Shown here: positions 44,446 to 53,922 of the stretch, piece by piece | How the letters are laid out: the number at the start of each line of letters is the position of its first letter | Position numbering within the stretch: the first letter of the stretch is position 1 | From: Streptomyces amritsarensis | GTDB lineage: Bacteria; Actinomycetota; Actinomycetes; Streptomycetales; Streptomycetaceae | Reading direction: 5' to 3' | Assembly: GCF_001953875.1 (NCBI RefSeq) | Contig: NZ_MQUR01000011.1 | Span: 55,313 to 119,312, forward strand | DNA: 64,000 bases | Notes under the pieces: model-generated | What the model was told of the DNA's origin: nothing | The model's input: the letters and a program-made list of their open reading frames with translations, nothing else | The model's database searches: none | Position numbers and translations under genes: made by a program

Positions 44446-44590
44446 TTGCTGCGGTGCATCGAACAGCCCACCTCCGGCCTTGCCGGGGGGCGAGCGCCCG
44501 TTGCGAGACATAGATTAGCGCAAGCAGGGGGGTGCTCCGCCAATCGGTATCGACAGCGGGCCGGGCACCACACGACGAAGGGTGACAGGC

Positions 44591-44896
44591 ATGCGGTACA
44601 AGGTCACGTTCGTGGTCGGACTGGCCCTCGGGTACGTGCTCGGAACGCGGGCCGGGCGCGAGCGCTACGAACAGCTGAAGAAATCCGCCCGCCAGATCGC
44701 GCAGAACCCGGCGGTGCGCAACGCCGCCGAGACCGCGGGCCACACCGGGCGCGAGTACGCCGGGAAGGCCTTCGCCGCGGTGAGCGAGAAGGTCGGCGAC
44801 GCCGTGCCCGACTCGCTCGCGGAACGGGTGCGGGGACTGCGCGGCCGTACCGGGGGCCAGGCCGGCGACGACGAGTGGGGCACCAGCAACACCTGA
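44591..44896 (+). CDS. Small YtxH-like membrane-associated protein
   Basis: A 101-residue protein: one N-terminal hydrophobic helix with the YtxH-type motif KVTFVVGLALGYVLGTRAGRERYEQLKKSARQI, followed by an amphipathic, Ala- and charge-rich helical region and a Gly/Asp tail. YtxH-like proteins are linked to stress responses; no activity is known. GAAGGG lies 8 nt before the ATG. Confidence 0.82.
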   Translation: MRYKVTFVVGLALGYVLGTRAGRERYEQLKKSARQIAQNPAVRNAAETAGHTGREYAGKAFAAVSEKVGDAVPDSLAERVRGLRGRTGGQAGDDEWGTSNT

Positions 44897-44990
44897 CGCG
44901 CACCGGCCGTACCCGGAGCCCCTGGGACCCGTGTGGTTTCAGGGGCTCCGGACGGTCATTACCGGCCCCGCGTGCGGCAGAATTCTCCGC

Positions 44991-46439
44991 ATGGGGATAG
45001 TCGCCGGGCTGGACAGCTCTTCCGCCTTCACACGCATCGTCGTCTGTGACGCCGAGACCGGCGCCGTGCTGCGCCAGGGGTACGCGCCCCATCCGCAGCC
45101 CGTGGGCGAACCCGACGGCGCCAACCCCCACGAGACCGATCCGCAGGCCTGGCTGCTGTCCCTCGGCGAGGCCGCCGGCGGCGGGATCCTGGAGGGGGTC
45201 CAGGCCATCGGCGTCTCCGCGCAGCAGCACGGCCTGCTGCCGTTGGACCCGCAGGGCGCGCTGGTGCGCCCGGCGCTCGTCGGCAACGACAAGCGCGGCC
45301 AGGTCGCGGCCGCCGACCTCACGGAGGCCCTGGGCGGGCGGCAGGCCTGGGCCGAGGCGGTGGGCTCGGTCCCGCACTCCGCGCAGCCCGTGGCGAAGCT
45401 GGCCTGGCTGGCCCGCACCGAGCCCGAGGCGGCCCGGCGGGTGGCCGTGCTGATGTCCCCGCACGACTGGCTGGTCTGGCAGCTGCTGGGCCGCCCGGCC
45501 CGCCGCACCACCGACCGCGGCGGCGCCTCCGGAACCGGCTACTGGTCGGCGGCCTCCGGAGCCTGGCGGCCCGACCTGGTCGAGCTGGCGCTCGGGCACC
45601 GGGCGCTGCTGCCTGAGGTACTCGGCCCGGCCGACGCGGCCGGGACCACGCCCGAGGGGCTGCTGATCTCGGCCGGTACGGGCGAGACGATGGCCGCGGC
45701 CCTGGGCCTGGGGCTGGGCCCCGGCGACGCGGTGGTGTCGCTGGGCGCCTCCGGTTCGGTGATGGCGGTGCACCACGAGGCGCTGTCGGAGCCGGGCGGG
45801 CTGATCACCTCCCTGGCCGACGCCACCGGCATGCACCTGCCGGTGGTGAACACCTCGAACGCCGTACGGGCCCTGCGCGGCACCGCCGAGCTGCTCGGCA
45901 CCGATCTGGAGGGGCTGTCCGAGCTGGCGCTGAAGTCGACGCCGGGCGCGCACGGCCTGGTACTCCTGCCGTACCTGGAGGGTGAGCGGACGCCGAACCT
46001 GCCGCACTCCGCCGGCACCCTCACGGGGCTGCGCCGGGACTCGATGAAGCCGGAGCACCTGGCCCGGGCGGCGTTCGAGGGCATGCTGTGCGGCCTGGTG
46101 GACGCCCTGGACGTGCTGCGCTCGCGCGGGGTCGAGATCCGCCGGGTGTTCCTGCTGGGCGCGGCCGCGGAGCTGCCCGCCGTGCAGGCCGCGGCGCCCG
46201 GGCTGTTCGGGACGCAGATCGTCGTGCCGGCGCCGGCGGACTACGCGGCGCTGGGCGCGGCCCGCCAGGCGGCCTGGGCCCTCGGTGCGGCGCAGGGCAC
46301 GCTGGCCCCGCACACCCCGCCGGTCTGGCCGGCCCCCGCGGCGCTGGTCTTCGAGCCGGGCGAGGACTTCCCGGCGTGGCAGGGCGTGCGCCAGCAGTAC
46401 ATCGCGACGCGGGAGCAGATCCACCCTGGGGCGTTCTGA
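44991..46439 (+). CDS. xylB: Xylulokinase (FGGY carbohydrate kinase)
   Basis: A 482-residue FGGY kinase: N-terminal ATPase-fold start GIVAGLDSSSAFTRIVVCD, ISAQQHGLL with the substrate-contacting Gln-Gln-His-Gly, the catalytic Asp in LMSPHDWLVWQL/TTDRGGASGTGYW, and LGASGSVMAV plus FLLGAAAELPAVQ in the ATP half. It phosphorylates D-xylulose or a close pentulose. No xylose isomerase or transporter gene is adjacent. CAGAAT is 7 nt before the ATG. Confidence 0.9.
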   Translation: MGIVAGLDSSSAFTRIVVCDAETGAVLRQGYAPHPQPVGEPDGANPHETDPQAWLLSLGEAAGGGILEGVQAIGVSAQQHGLLPLDPQGALVRPALVGNDKRGQVAAADLTEALGGRQAWAEAVGSVPHSAQPVAKLAWLARTEPEAARRVAVLMSPHDWLVWQLLGRPARRTTDRGGASGTGYWSAASGAWRPDLVELALGHRALLPEVLGPADAAGTTPEGLLISAGTGETMAAALGLGLGPGDAVVSLGASGSVMAVHHEALSEPGGLITSLADATGMHLPVVNTSNAVRALRGTAELLGTDLEGLSELALKSTPGAHGLVLLPYLEGERTPNLPHSAGTLTGLRRDSMKPEHLARAAFEGMLCGLVDALDVLRSRGVEIRRVFLLGAAAELPAVQAAAPGLFGTQIVVPAPADYAALGAARQAAWALGAAQGTLAPHTPPVWPAPAALVFEPGEDFPAWQGVRQQYIATREQIHPGAF

Positions 46440-46446
46440 GCAGGCG

Positions 46447-46468
46447 GCGGGGGTCGTAGGACCCCCGC
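46447..46468 (+). terminator. Terminator of the xylulokinase gene
   Basis: Perfect 9-bp stem GCGGGGGTC/GACCCCCGC with loop GTAG, beginning 8 nt after the stop. Confidence 0.75.
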
Positions 46469-46576
46469 GGCCGGGGCTGGTCCTTTTGACCGGCCTTTGC
46501 GAAATCCGGTGGGGATCCGTGGGCCGATTGGCCGAAGATGGGTCGAACCCCCTCGATTGCCGACCGGAGCCTGCGC

Positions 46577-48310
46577 GTGCTCATACGACTTCTGCGGACC
46601 CACCTGGGTCCGTACCGGAAACCCGTCGCGGCGCTGGTCCTGCTGCAACTGCTGCAGACGAGCGCCAGCCTCTACCTGCCCACCCTCAACGCCGACATCA
46701 TCGACAACGGTGTCGTCAACGGCGACACCGGATACATCCTGCGCTTCGGCGCGCTGATGCTCGGCGTCTCACTCATCCAGCTCATCTGCAACGTCGGGGC
46801 CGTCTACTACGGTGCCCGCACGGCCGCGGCCGTGGGTCGCGACGTCCGCGCCGCCGTCTTCGACCGGGTCCAGAGCTTCTCCGCGCGGGAGCTCGGCCAG
46901 TTCGGCGCCCCGTCCCTGATCACCCGTACGACGAACGACGTCCAGCAGGTCCAGATGCTGGTGCTGATGACCTTCACCCTGATGGTGTCGGCGCCGATCA
47001 TGTGCGTCGGCGGCATCGCCATGGCGCTCTCGCTGGACGTGCAGCTGTCGGGCGTCCTGCTGGCCGTGGTCCCCGTCCTCGGGATCTCGGTCGGCGCCGT
47101 CGTCTTCAGGACGCGGCCGCTGTTCCGCCAGATGCAGGAGCGCCTGGACACCGTGAACCGGGTGCTGCGCGAGCAGATCACCGGCAACCGCGTGATCCGC
47201 GCCTTCGTCCGCGATGACTACGAGAAGGACCGCTTCCGCGAGGCCAACGCGGACCTCACCGGCGTCTCGCTGGCCGCGGGCAAGCTGCTGGCCCTCATGT
47301 TCCCGACCGTGATCGTCGTCGTGAACATCTCCAGCGTCGCCGTCATCTGGTTCGGCGCGATGCGGGTCGACAGCGGCGGCATGGAGATCGGCCAGCTGAC
47401 GGCGTTCCTGGCCTACCTCATGCAGATCGTCATGTCCGTGATGATGGCCACCTTCATGTTCATGATGGTGCCGCGCGCCGAGGTCTGCGCCGAACGCATC
47501 CAGGAGGTGCTGGACACCGAGTCCAGCGTGGTCCCGCCCGCCGACCCGGTGCGCGAACTCGCCCGCAGCGGACTCCTGGAGCTGCGCGGCGCCGACTTCC
47601 GCTACCCGGGCGCCGAGGCCCCGGTCCTGCGCGGCGTGGACCTGGTGGCCCGCCCCGGCGAGACCACGGCGGTGATCGGCTCCACCGGAAGCGGCAAGTC
47701 CACGCTGCTCGGCCTGGTCCCCCGGCTGTTCGACGCGACCGGCGGCGAGGTGCTCGTGGACGGCGAGGACGTACGCCGGCTCGACCCCGAACTGCTGGCG
47801 AAGACGGTCGGCATGGTCCCGCAGAAGCCCTACCTGTTCTCCGGCACCATCGCCTCGAACCTGCGCTACGGGCGCCCGGACGCCAGCGACGAAGAGCTGT
47901 GGCAGGCCCTGGAGGTGGCCCAGGCCAAGGAGTTCGTCTCGGCGCTGGAGGGCGGCCTTCAGGCGCCCGTCACGCAGGGCGGCACGAACGTCTCCGGCGG
48001 CCAGCGCCAGCGCCTGGCCATCGCCCGCACGCTCGTGCAGCGCCCGGAGATCTACCTCTTCGACGACTCCTTCTCGGCCCTGGACTACGCGACGGACGCG
48101 GCGCTGCGCGCGGCGCTCGCCCGCGAGACCGAGGACGCGACCGTGGTCATCGTCGCCCAGCGGGTCGCGACCATCCGCGACGCCGACCGGATCATCGTCC
48201 TGGACGAGGGGCAGGTCGTGGGTGAGGGCCGCCACCACGAGCTGATGGCCGGCAACGAGACCTACCGGGAGATCGTGCTCTCCCAGCTGACGGAGGCGGA
48301 GGCCGCATGA
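46577..48310 (+). CDS. ABC exporter subunit A (degenerate ATP site)
   Basis: A 577-residue membrane-fused ABC half-transporter. Six helices lie in the first 310 residues; Walker A GSTGSGKST at about 368, signature VSGGQRQR at about 472, and Walker B YLFDDS with Asp at about 497 in place of the catalytic Glu. This DDS form marks the degenerate-site subunit of heterodimeric exporters such as BmrC. GTG 46577 matches the usual N-terminus (LIRLLRTHL); ATG 46538 would add 13 residues. Its stop overlaps the partner start in an ATGA. Confidence 0.9.
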   Translation: MLIRLLRTHLGPYRKPVAALVLLQLLQTSASLYLPTLNADIIDNGVVNGDTGYILRFGALMLGVSLIQLICNVGAVYYGARTAAAVGRDVRAAVFDRVQSFSARELGQFGAPSLITRTTNDVQQVQMLVLMTFTLMVSAPIMCVGGIAMALSLDVQLSGVLLAVVPVLGISVGAVVFRTRPLFRQMQERLDTVNRVLREQITGNRVIRAFVRDDYEKDRFREANADLTGVSLAAGKLLALMFPTVIVVVNISSVAVIWFGAMRVDSGGMEIGQLTAFLAYLMQIVMSVMMATFMFMMVPRAEVCAERIQEVLDTESSVVPPADPVRELARSGLLELRGADFRYPGAEAPVLRGVDLVARPGETTAVIGSTGSGKSTLLGLVPRLFDATGGEVLVDGEDVRRLDPELLAKTVGMVPQKPYLFSGTIASNLRYGRPDASDEELWQALEVAQAKEFVSALEGGLQAPVTQGGTNVSGGQRQRLAIARTLVQRPEIYLFDDSFSALDYATDAALRAALARETEDATVVIVAQRVATIRDADRIIVLDEGQVVGEGRHHELMAGNETYREIVLSQLTEAEAA

Positions 48311-50229
48311 GCGGGCCCGGAGGACGGATGATGATGGGGCCGGCCCAGCGGTCCCTGGACTTCAAGGGATCGGGCAGGCGGCTGCTGGCCCAGATCGCGC
48401 AGGACCGGGCCAAGCTGTGGGGCATGGTCCTGGCCGTCGTCGGCAGCGTCGCCTGCGCGGTCGTCGGACCGAAGATCCTCGGCGAGGCGACCGACCTGGT
48501 CTTCGCGGGGATCGTCGGCCGGGAGATGCCGGCCGGTGTGACCAAGCAGCAGGCGCTGGACGGGATGCGCGCCCGCGGCGAGGACGGCATGGCGGACATG
48601 CTGTCCGGCACCGACTTCACCCCGGGCCGGGGCATCGACTTCGGCGCGGTCGGGGCCGTGGCGATCTGGGCGCTGGTGGTCTTCACCCTGGCGGGCCTGC
48701 TGATGCTGGTCGCGACCCGGCTGTCGAACCACGTCATGAACGGCACCCTCTACCGGATGCGCGAGGAGCTCCAGGCGAAGCTGTCGCGGCTGCCGCTGGC
48801 GTACTTCGACCAGCAGAAGCGCGGCGAGGTGCTGAGCCGGGCCACCAACGACATCGACAACATCGGCCAGACGCTCCAGCAGACGATGGGTCAGCTGCTG
48901 AATTCGCTGCTGACCATCGTCGGCGTGCTCGCGATGATGTTCTGGATCTCGCCGCTGCTGGCGCTGGTCGCGGTGGGGACCGTACCGGTCTCCGTCTACG
49001 TCGCCGCGAAGATCGGCAAGAAGTCGCAGCCGCAGTTCGTGGAGCAGTGGAAGACGACCGGAGCGCTCAACGCCCACATCGAGGAGATGTACTCGGGGCA
49101 CAACCTGGTCAAGGTCTTCGGCCGGCAGAAGGAGTCCGCGGCGCTCTTCGCCGAGCAGAACGAGGCGCTGTACCGGGCCTCGTTCAAGGCGCAGCTGGTC
49201 AGCGGCATCATGCAGCCGGTGATGTTCTTCATCTCGAACATCAACTACGTGCTGATCGCGGTGGTGGGCGGGCTGCGCGTCGCGTCCGGCACCCTGTCGA
49301 TCGGTGACGTGCAGGCCTTCATCCAGTACTCGCGGCAGTTCTCGATGCCGCTGACGCAGGTCGCGTCGATGGCCAACCTCGTGCAGTCCGGTGTCGCCTC
49401 GGCGGAGCGGGTCTACGAGCTGCTGGACGCCCCGGAGCAGGAGCGTGACGCCGACGTGCCGGAGCGCCCGCAGGAGCTGCGCGGCCAGGTCACCTTCGAC
49501 AAGGTGGCCTTCCGCTACGAGCCGGACCGGCCGCTGATCGAGAACCTCTCGCTCTCGGTCGACCCGGGCCACACGGTCGCGATCGTCGGCCCGACGGGCG
49601 CCGGCAAGACGACCCTGGTGAACCTGCTGATGCGGTTCTACGAGGTGACGGGCGGGGAGATCGCCCTGGACGGGGTGGACATCGCCAAGATGACCCGCGA
49701 GGAGCTGCGCGGCGGCATCGGCATGGTGCTCCAGGACACCTGGCTGTTCGGCGGGACCATCGCGGAGAACATCGCCTACGGCGCTTCGCGCCCCGTCACG
49801 CGGGCCGAGATCGAGGAGGCGGCGCGGGCCGCGCACGCGGACCGGTTCATCCGGACGCTGCCGGACGGCTACGACACCGTGCTGGACGACGAGGGATCGG
49901 GCGTCAGCGCGGGCGAGAAGCAGCTGATCACCATCGCCCGGGCGTTCCTGTCGGATCCGGTGATCCTGGTCCTCGACGAGGCGACGAGCTCGGTGGACAC
50001 CCGTACCGAGGTGCTGATCCAGAAGGCGATGGCGCGGCTCGCGCACGGCCGTACGTCCTTCGTGATCGCGCACCGGCTCTCCACGATCCGCGACGCCGAC
50101 CTGATCCTGGTGATGGAGAGCGGCTCGATCGTGGAGCAGGGCACGCACGAGGAGCTGCTGGCGTCGGGCGGCGCCTACGCCCGCCTGTACGCGGCGCAGT
50201 TCGCCCAGGCGGTCGCGGAGGTCGACTGA
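48307..50229 (+). CDS. ABC exporter subunit B (catalytic site)
   Basis: A 640-residue half-transporter, the partner of the preceding gene. Walker A GPTGAGKTT at about 428, signature-like VSAGEKQL at about 533, Walker B VLDEATSSVD with Glu558. An extra soluble stretch of about 45 residues (about 70-115) sits between the first two helices on the outside, usual for this subgroup. The pair exports a lipid, peptide or drug; the substrate is not evident. The coupled ATGA start ensures 1:1 synthesis. Confidence 0.92.
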   Translation: MSGPGGRMMMGPAQRSLDFKGSGRRLLAQIAQDRAKLWGMVLAVVGSVACAVVGPKILGEATDLVFAGIVGREMPAGVTKQQALDGMRARGEDGMADMLSGTDFTPGRGIDFGAVGAVAIWALVVFTLAGLLMLVATRLSNHVMNGTLYRMREELQAKLSRLPLAYFDQQKRGEVLSRATNDIDNIGQTLQQTMGQLLNSLLTIVGVLAMMFWISPLLALVAVGTVPVSVYVAAKIGKKSQPQFVEQWKTTGALNAHIEEMYSGHNLVKVFGRQKESAALFAEQNEALYRASFKAQLVSGIMQPVMFFISNINYVLIAVVGGLRVASGTLSIGDVQAFIQYSRQFSMPLTQVASMANLVQSGVASAERVYELLDAPEQERDADVPERPQELRGQVTFDKVAFRYEPDRPLIENLSLSVDPGHTVAIVGPTGAGKTTLVNLLMRFYEVTGGEIALDGVDIAKMTREELRGGIGMVLQDTWLFGGTIAENIAYGASRPVTRAEIEEAARAAHADRFIRTLPDGYDTVLDDEGSGVSAGEKQLITIARAFLSDPVILVLDEATSSVDTRTEVLIQKAMARLAHGRTSFVIAHRLSTIRDADLILVMESGSIVEQGTHEELLASGGAYARLYAAQFAQAVAEVD

Positions 50230-50248
50230 GGCGCGGTGCGAGCGGGCG

Positions 50249-50270
50249 GGGGCGTCCTTCGGGGCGCCCC
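50249..50270. terminator. Weak hairpin between ABC exporter and sigma factor genes
   Basis: GGGGCG/CGCCCC stem with a 10-nt loop lies between the convergent stops. Low confidence. Confidence 0.4.
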
Positions 50271-50295
50271 TTCCCGTTCCGGCCGGGTTCCCGCT

Positions 50296-51348
50296 TCAGT
50301 CGAGGTAGCCGCGCAGCTGGTCGGCGAAGGCGTGGTCGCGCAGCTTGTTGAGGGTCTTGGACTCGATCTGGCGGATCCGCTCGCGCGTCACGCCGAAGAT
50401 CCGGCCGATCTCCTCCAGGGTGCGCGGCCGTCCGTCGGCGAGCCCGTACCGCAACTGCACGACCTTGCGCTCGCGTTCGCCGAGGGTCGACAGGACCGCT
50501 TCGAGGTGCTCGCGCAGCAGGAAGAAGGCGGCTGATTCCACGGGGGAGGCGGCGTCGCCGTCCTCGATGAGGTCGCCGAGCGCGACGTCGTCCTCCTCGC
50601 CGACGGGGGCGTGCAGGGAGACCGGCTCCTGGGCGAGGCGCAGCACTTCCAGGACCCGCTCGGGGGTGAGCTCCAGGTGGACGGCGACCTCTTCGGCGGT
50701 GGGCTCGTAGCCGCGTTCCTGGAGCATGCGGCGCTGGACGCGGACGACGCGGTTGATGAGCTCGACGACGTGGACGGGCACCCGGATGGTCCGGGCCTGG
50801 TCGGCGAGGGCCCGGGACATCGCCTGCCGGATCCACCAGGTGGCGTAGGTGGAGAACTTGTACCCGCGGGCGTAGTCGAACTTCTCGACGGCCCGGATCA
50901 GCCCGAGGTTCCCCTCCTGGACCAGGTCGAGCATGGTGAGCCCGCGGCCGACGTACCGCTTCGCGACGGAGACGACCAGCCGCAGATTCGACTCGATGAG
51001 GCGGCGTTTGGCCATGCGTCCCATGACGACGAGCCGGTCGAGGTCGACGGCGAGCTGGGAGTCGAGGTCGGGGGTGGTGCCGAGCTTCTCCTCGGCGAAC
51101 AGGCCGGCTTCGACGCGCCGCGCCAGGTCCACCTCCTCGGCGGCGGTGAGCAGCGGGATCCTGCCTATCTCGCGCAGGTACTGCCGGAACAGGTCGGCGG
51201 AGGGCCCCGCTCCGGCGCCGCTCCCGTCGCTGTCCCGGCTGCGCTGCACAGGCACCGGCTCGATCAGCTCCAGTACCTCGGGCTCTTCGTCCACGGCTTT
51301 GGCCTCCGAGGACTCGCTCGCGTTCACGGTCAGGGTCCGGGTCTGCAC
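50296..51348 (-). CDS. hrdA: Principal-like RNA polymerase sigma factor (HrdA type)
   Basis: A 350-residue sigma-70 group 2 protein. Region 1.2 ([24 protein letters not shown], 50-73), region 2 ([61 protein letters not shown], 117-178), region 3, and region 4.2 ([29 protein letters not shown], 309-337) are complete, with a short acidic N-terminus instead of region 1.1. HrdB would be longer. The location next to the ABC pair and dnaG fits HrdA (from memory SCO2465). The GTG start has GGAGG 8 nt upstream; the frame remains open further upstream. Confidence 0.85.
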   Translation of the reverse strand: MQTRTLTVNASESSEAKAVDEEPEVLELIEPVPVQRSRDSDGSGAGAGPSADLFRQYLREIGRIPLLTAAEEVDLARRVEAGLFAEEKLGTTPDLDSQLAVDLDRLVVMGRMAKRRLIESNLRLVVSVAKRYVGRGLTMLDLVQEGNLGLIRAVEKFDYARGYKFSTYATWWIRQAMSRALADQARTIRVPVHVVELINRVVRVQRRMLQERGYEPTAEEVAVHLELTPERVLEVLRLAQEPVSLHAPVGEEDDVALGDLIEDGDAASPVESAAFFLLREHLEAVLSTLGERERKVVQLRYGLADGRPRTLEEIGRIFGVTRERIRQIESKTLNKLRDHAFADQLRGYLD

Positions 51349-51598
51349 GGGGGCGACCTCCAGGGCTCCGAGGACGGGGGCACCGCATTCAGTGTGGGGT
51401 AAGACACATCGCTGCCACGAGGGGCGTGCGAGCACTTTCTGAGTCCGGCGCGTGACCGATGGTTACCCCCGGCCGGGAACCCCGATGCGGATCGGACGCA
51501 TGTCCGAGCCGGTCGGCTGCCGGACTGCTGCGCATACGGCTGATGTCCTGTCAAAAACAGCCACCTCAGAGTGAATCGGGGTGTGCGAGGGTGGGGAC

Positions 51599-52042
51599 AT
51601 GACGTTCGATTTCGAAGCGGAATGGACACGGGCGAAGGGGGACGCCGCCCTGCGTCTGGCCTCCGCCGGGCCGTCGCCGTCACCGACTCCCTCAGCCAGC
51701 CCCTCCGCGACCCCGGCTCCTGCCGCGGGGGACCCCGACCTCGCCCTCGTCCACGGCCCCGTGCGCTCCAAGGCGTCCGGGATCCGTACGGCGAACGCCG
51801 AGGCCCGGGGCAAGGCCACGCTCGACGACGCCGAAGCGGTGGGCCGCAGCCACGCCGGGTGGGCGGCCGGGACGGCCAGCAACGACTGCGTGGCCGCCTG
51901 GCAGCGCCGGCTCCGGGAGCTCGCCGACCTGGTCGACGACGCGGCCGATGCCCTGACCGCGGGCACGAACGCCGTCAATGCCGAGGACCAGGCGATAGCC
52001 GACCGGCTGCGCGCGGCCGGCGGCGTGCTGGAGGACGCCTGA
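51599..52042 (+). CDS. WXG100-like small protein of three-gene cluster
   Basis: A 147-residue protein, not in a family I can name. A short N-terminus is followed by a Ser/Pro/Thr-rich linker (SPSPTPSASPSATPAPAA, about 26-43) and then an all-helical part with GWAAGTASNDCVAAWQRRLRELADLVDDAADALTAGTNAVNAEDQAIADRL, whose spacing resembles the second helix of ESX/WXG100 proteins. No signal peptide. Its stop overlaps the next start by one base (TGATG), so it is co-translated with the WXG/transglycosylase-like protein and may be its secretion partner. Confidence 0.7.
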   Translation: MTFDFEAEWTRAKGDAALRLASAGPSPSPTPSASPSATPAPAAGDPDLALVHGPVRSKASGIRTANAEARGKATLDDAEAVGRSHAGWAAGTASNDCVAAWQRRLRELADLVDDAADALTAGTNAVNAEDQAIADRLRAAGGVLEDA

Positions 52043-53403
52043 TGGTGTCCGTATCCGAGCTGAAGCAGGCCGATCCGCAGAAGTGGCGCAGCGCAGCCGA
52101 CGACGCGGTGGCCGTGGCGAAGCAGTGCGACGGCCTCGCCTCGTACGCGCGCCAGGACGTCGCCCGGACGGTCGACCGGTGCTGGGTCGGCGAGGCCGGA
52201 CGCGCCGCCACGGAACGGTTCGTGAAGCACGCCGACGACTACGAGACGTCCGCGTTGGCCCTGCGGGCGATGGCCAAGGTCTACGACGACCTGGCCGAGG
52301 CGATCACGGGGGCACAGCGGGACCTGAACAGCGCCCTGGACTACGCCCGCGCCCGTGAGCTGAAGGTCGACGACAGCGGCCGGGTCCAGCTGTCGAAGCC
52401 CGTCATGGTGCCGCAGGGCAGTACCGAGCACCTCGAACCGGTCAACCACGCGCAGGGCGTCATCACCGAAGCCCTGCGCAAGGCCGGCCAGGCCGACGTG
52501 GACACGGCGCGCGCCCTGCGCACGATCGAGGGGCTGACCGCCGTCTCCGACCCGAAGCTGGCCAAGGAGGCCCTGACGCCCGGGTCCCCGCTGGCGGTCG
52601 CCCTGGCCCTGGCGGGCGGTACGGACGGACTGCACCCGATCAACGTCTCTCCGGCCCAGTTCGCCGCGGTGAACCGGGCCGCGGCCGAGACCGGCATCAG
52701 CCGCAAGCTGCTCCTGGCGATCCTGTGGCAGGAACAGCAGTGGTACCAGAACTTCAGCCCCGGCCTGACCGGTCCGCTGGCCCAGGCGGGACGGATCTTC
52801 AACTGGACGCTGCAGCAGACCCTCAAGCCGGACAAGTCCCTCGGCATCACGCACATGAAGCCGGACACCGCGCGCGCTGTGATGGGGGACAACCGGAGGG
52901 CGTTCACGCTCCCGGACGGCACCTTCCTCGGGGACCTCGACGACGCCCAGCTGACCAAGTACATCGAGGAGAACCCTGACGAGAACATCCGCATGAGCGC
53001 CTACCATCTGCAACGCATGCAGGAAGAGCCCTACGGGGCGAGGACCGACAAGCAGCTCTTCACCCTGTATGCGGCGGACACCCCCGAGGTGCGGGAGCTG
53101 AACGAGCAGTACGGCGACGAGTCGGGCAACCGGGCCTTCGACATCAAGACCCGGGGCGAGAACTGGGACAGGCTGGAGCCGCACCTGGACGACGCCATGG
53201 CCTGGCACGCGCTCACCGAGGAGCAGCGGGCCACCGCCGTACGGCAGCTGGAGTCGCAGACCCCGGCCGGACACCACGTCTCCGTCGACCCGATCTACCA
53301 TGAGGGCGGCGGGCCGCACACCGGAACGGGCACCGGCCCCGCCGAACCCGGCACCCCTTCCCCCAGTCCGGGCCCGGCGCCCACACCGCCGAGGAGCAAC
53401 TGA
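52042..53403 (+). CDS. WXG-like N-terminus fused to transglycosylase-like domain
   Basis: A 453-residue protein. Residues 1-105 are helical with a Trp-Val-Gly at 48-50 (DRCWVGEAG) in the loop position of WXG100 hairpins. Residues about 205-335 resemble a lysozyme-like lytic transglycosylase: AAAETGISRKLLLAILWQEQQWY with candidate catalytic Glu231, SLGITHMKPDTARAV in place of the usual GLMQI block, and NPDENIRMSAYHLQRM. The C-terminus is Pro/Gly/Thr-rich. No Sec signal, so export by a type VII-like route is the simplest idea. Activity on peptidoglycan is inferred only. Confidence 0.72.
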   Translation: MVSVSELKQADPQKWRSAADDAVAVAKQCDGLASYARQDVARTVDRCWVGEAGRAATERFVKHADDYETSALALRAMAKVYDDLAEAITGAQRDLNSALDYARARELKVDDSGRVQLSKPVMVPQGSTEHLEPVNHAQGVITEALRKAGQADVDTARALRTIEGLTAVSDPKLAKEALTPGSPLAVALALAGGTDGLHPINVSPAQFAAVNRAAAETGISRKLLLAILWQEQQWYQNFSPGLTGPLAQAGRIFNWTLQQTLKPDKSLGITHMKPDTARAVMGDNRRAFTLPDGTFLGDLDDAQLTKYIEENPDENIRMSAYHLQRMQEEPYGARTDKQLFTLYAADTPEVRELNEQYGDESGNRAFDIKTRGENWDRLEPHLDDAMAWHALTEEQRATAVRQLESQTPAGHHVSVDPIYHEGGGPHTGTGTGPAEPGTPSPSPGPAPTPPRSN

Positions 53404-53406
53404 CCC

Positions 53407-53871
53407 ATGCGCACACCGAAGTGCGTCCCCCTGCTGCTGGGGATGCTGCTGACCCTGAGCGCGTGCGGTCTCGTCGACCGGGACCGAGGACGCCCTCCGC
53501 TGACGCCGATGCCGAGCAACGTGCCGACCGGCCCCGAGTACGCCTCGGTCGACGACGTGGTCACCGCCCTGGGGAAGGGCGGCTTCGACTGCAAGGTGAC
53601 CCTGCGGAACGAGAACAAGTTCGGCTCGGACGCCGTCTGCGAGGTGCAGCACCGCGGGACCACGGTCTACAACCATGTCTCCGTGCTGAGCACGGCCCGT
53701 TACAGCAGGGACGAGATCGGCGACAGCATCGAGGCGGGGCGCCGGGCGTACGGGCACACCATCGTCGCCGCCGGCAACTGGTTCATCTGGGTCCGGCCCG
53801 GGGTCTACGCCTACGACATGGCCGCGGCACTGCCCGGCAGCGTGGTCCTGGAACCGCTCCCGGCGAAGTAG
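53407..53871 (+). CDS. Lipoprotein, third gene of the WXG cluster
   Basis: A 154-residue lipoprotein: signal peptide with lipobox LSAC (Cys20), then a compact domain with two cysteines (Cys62, Cys78) that may form a disulfide. The start is 4 nt after the previous stop, so it is in the same operon. It contains YASVDDVVTALGKGGFDCKV and ends VVLEPLPAK. Not recognised otherwise. It could be an immunity or anchoring protein for the upstream muralytic-like protein. Confidence 0.72.
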   Translation: MRTPKCVPLLLGMLLTLSACGLVDRDRGRPPLTPMPSNVPTGPEYASVDDVVTALGKGGFDCKVTLRNENKFGSDAVCEVQHRGTTVYNHVSVLSTARYSRDEIGDSIEAGRRAYGHTIVAAGNWFIWVRPGVYAYDMAAALPGSVVLEPLPAK

Positions 53872-53922
53872 GCGGGCGGTCCCGGGGGCTGCTCCGCGGC
53901 GCCCCCGGGCCCGTCCCGCCGG

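Noticed and set aside
48262..50148. 628-codon open frame on the minus strand
   Set aside because: Antisense of the second ABC exporter gene.
51463..53757. 764-codon open frame on the minus strand
   Set aside because: Antisense shadow of the WXG/transglycosylase-like cluster; its product is low-complexity Arg/Gly/Val-rich with no family resemblance.
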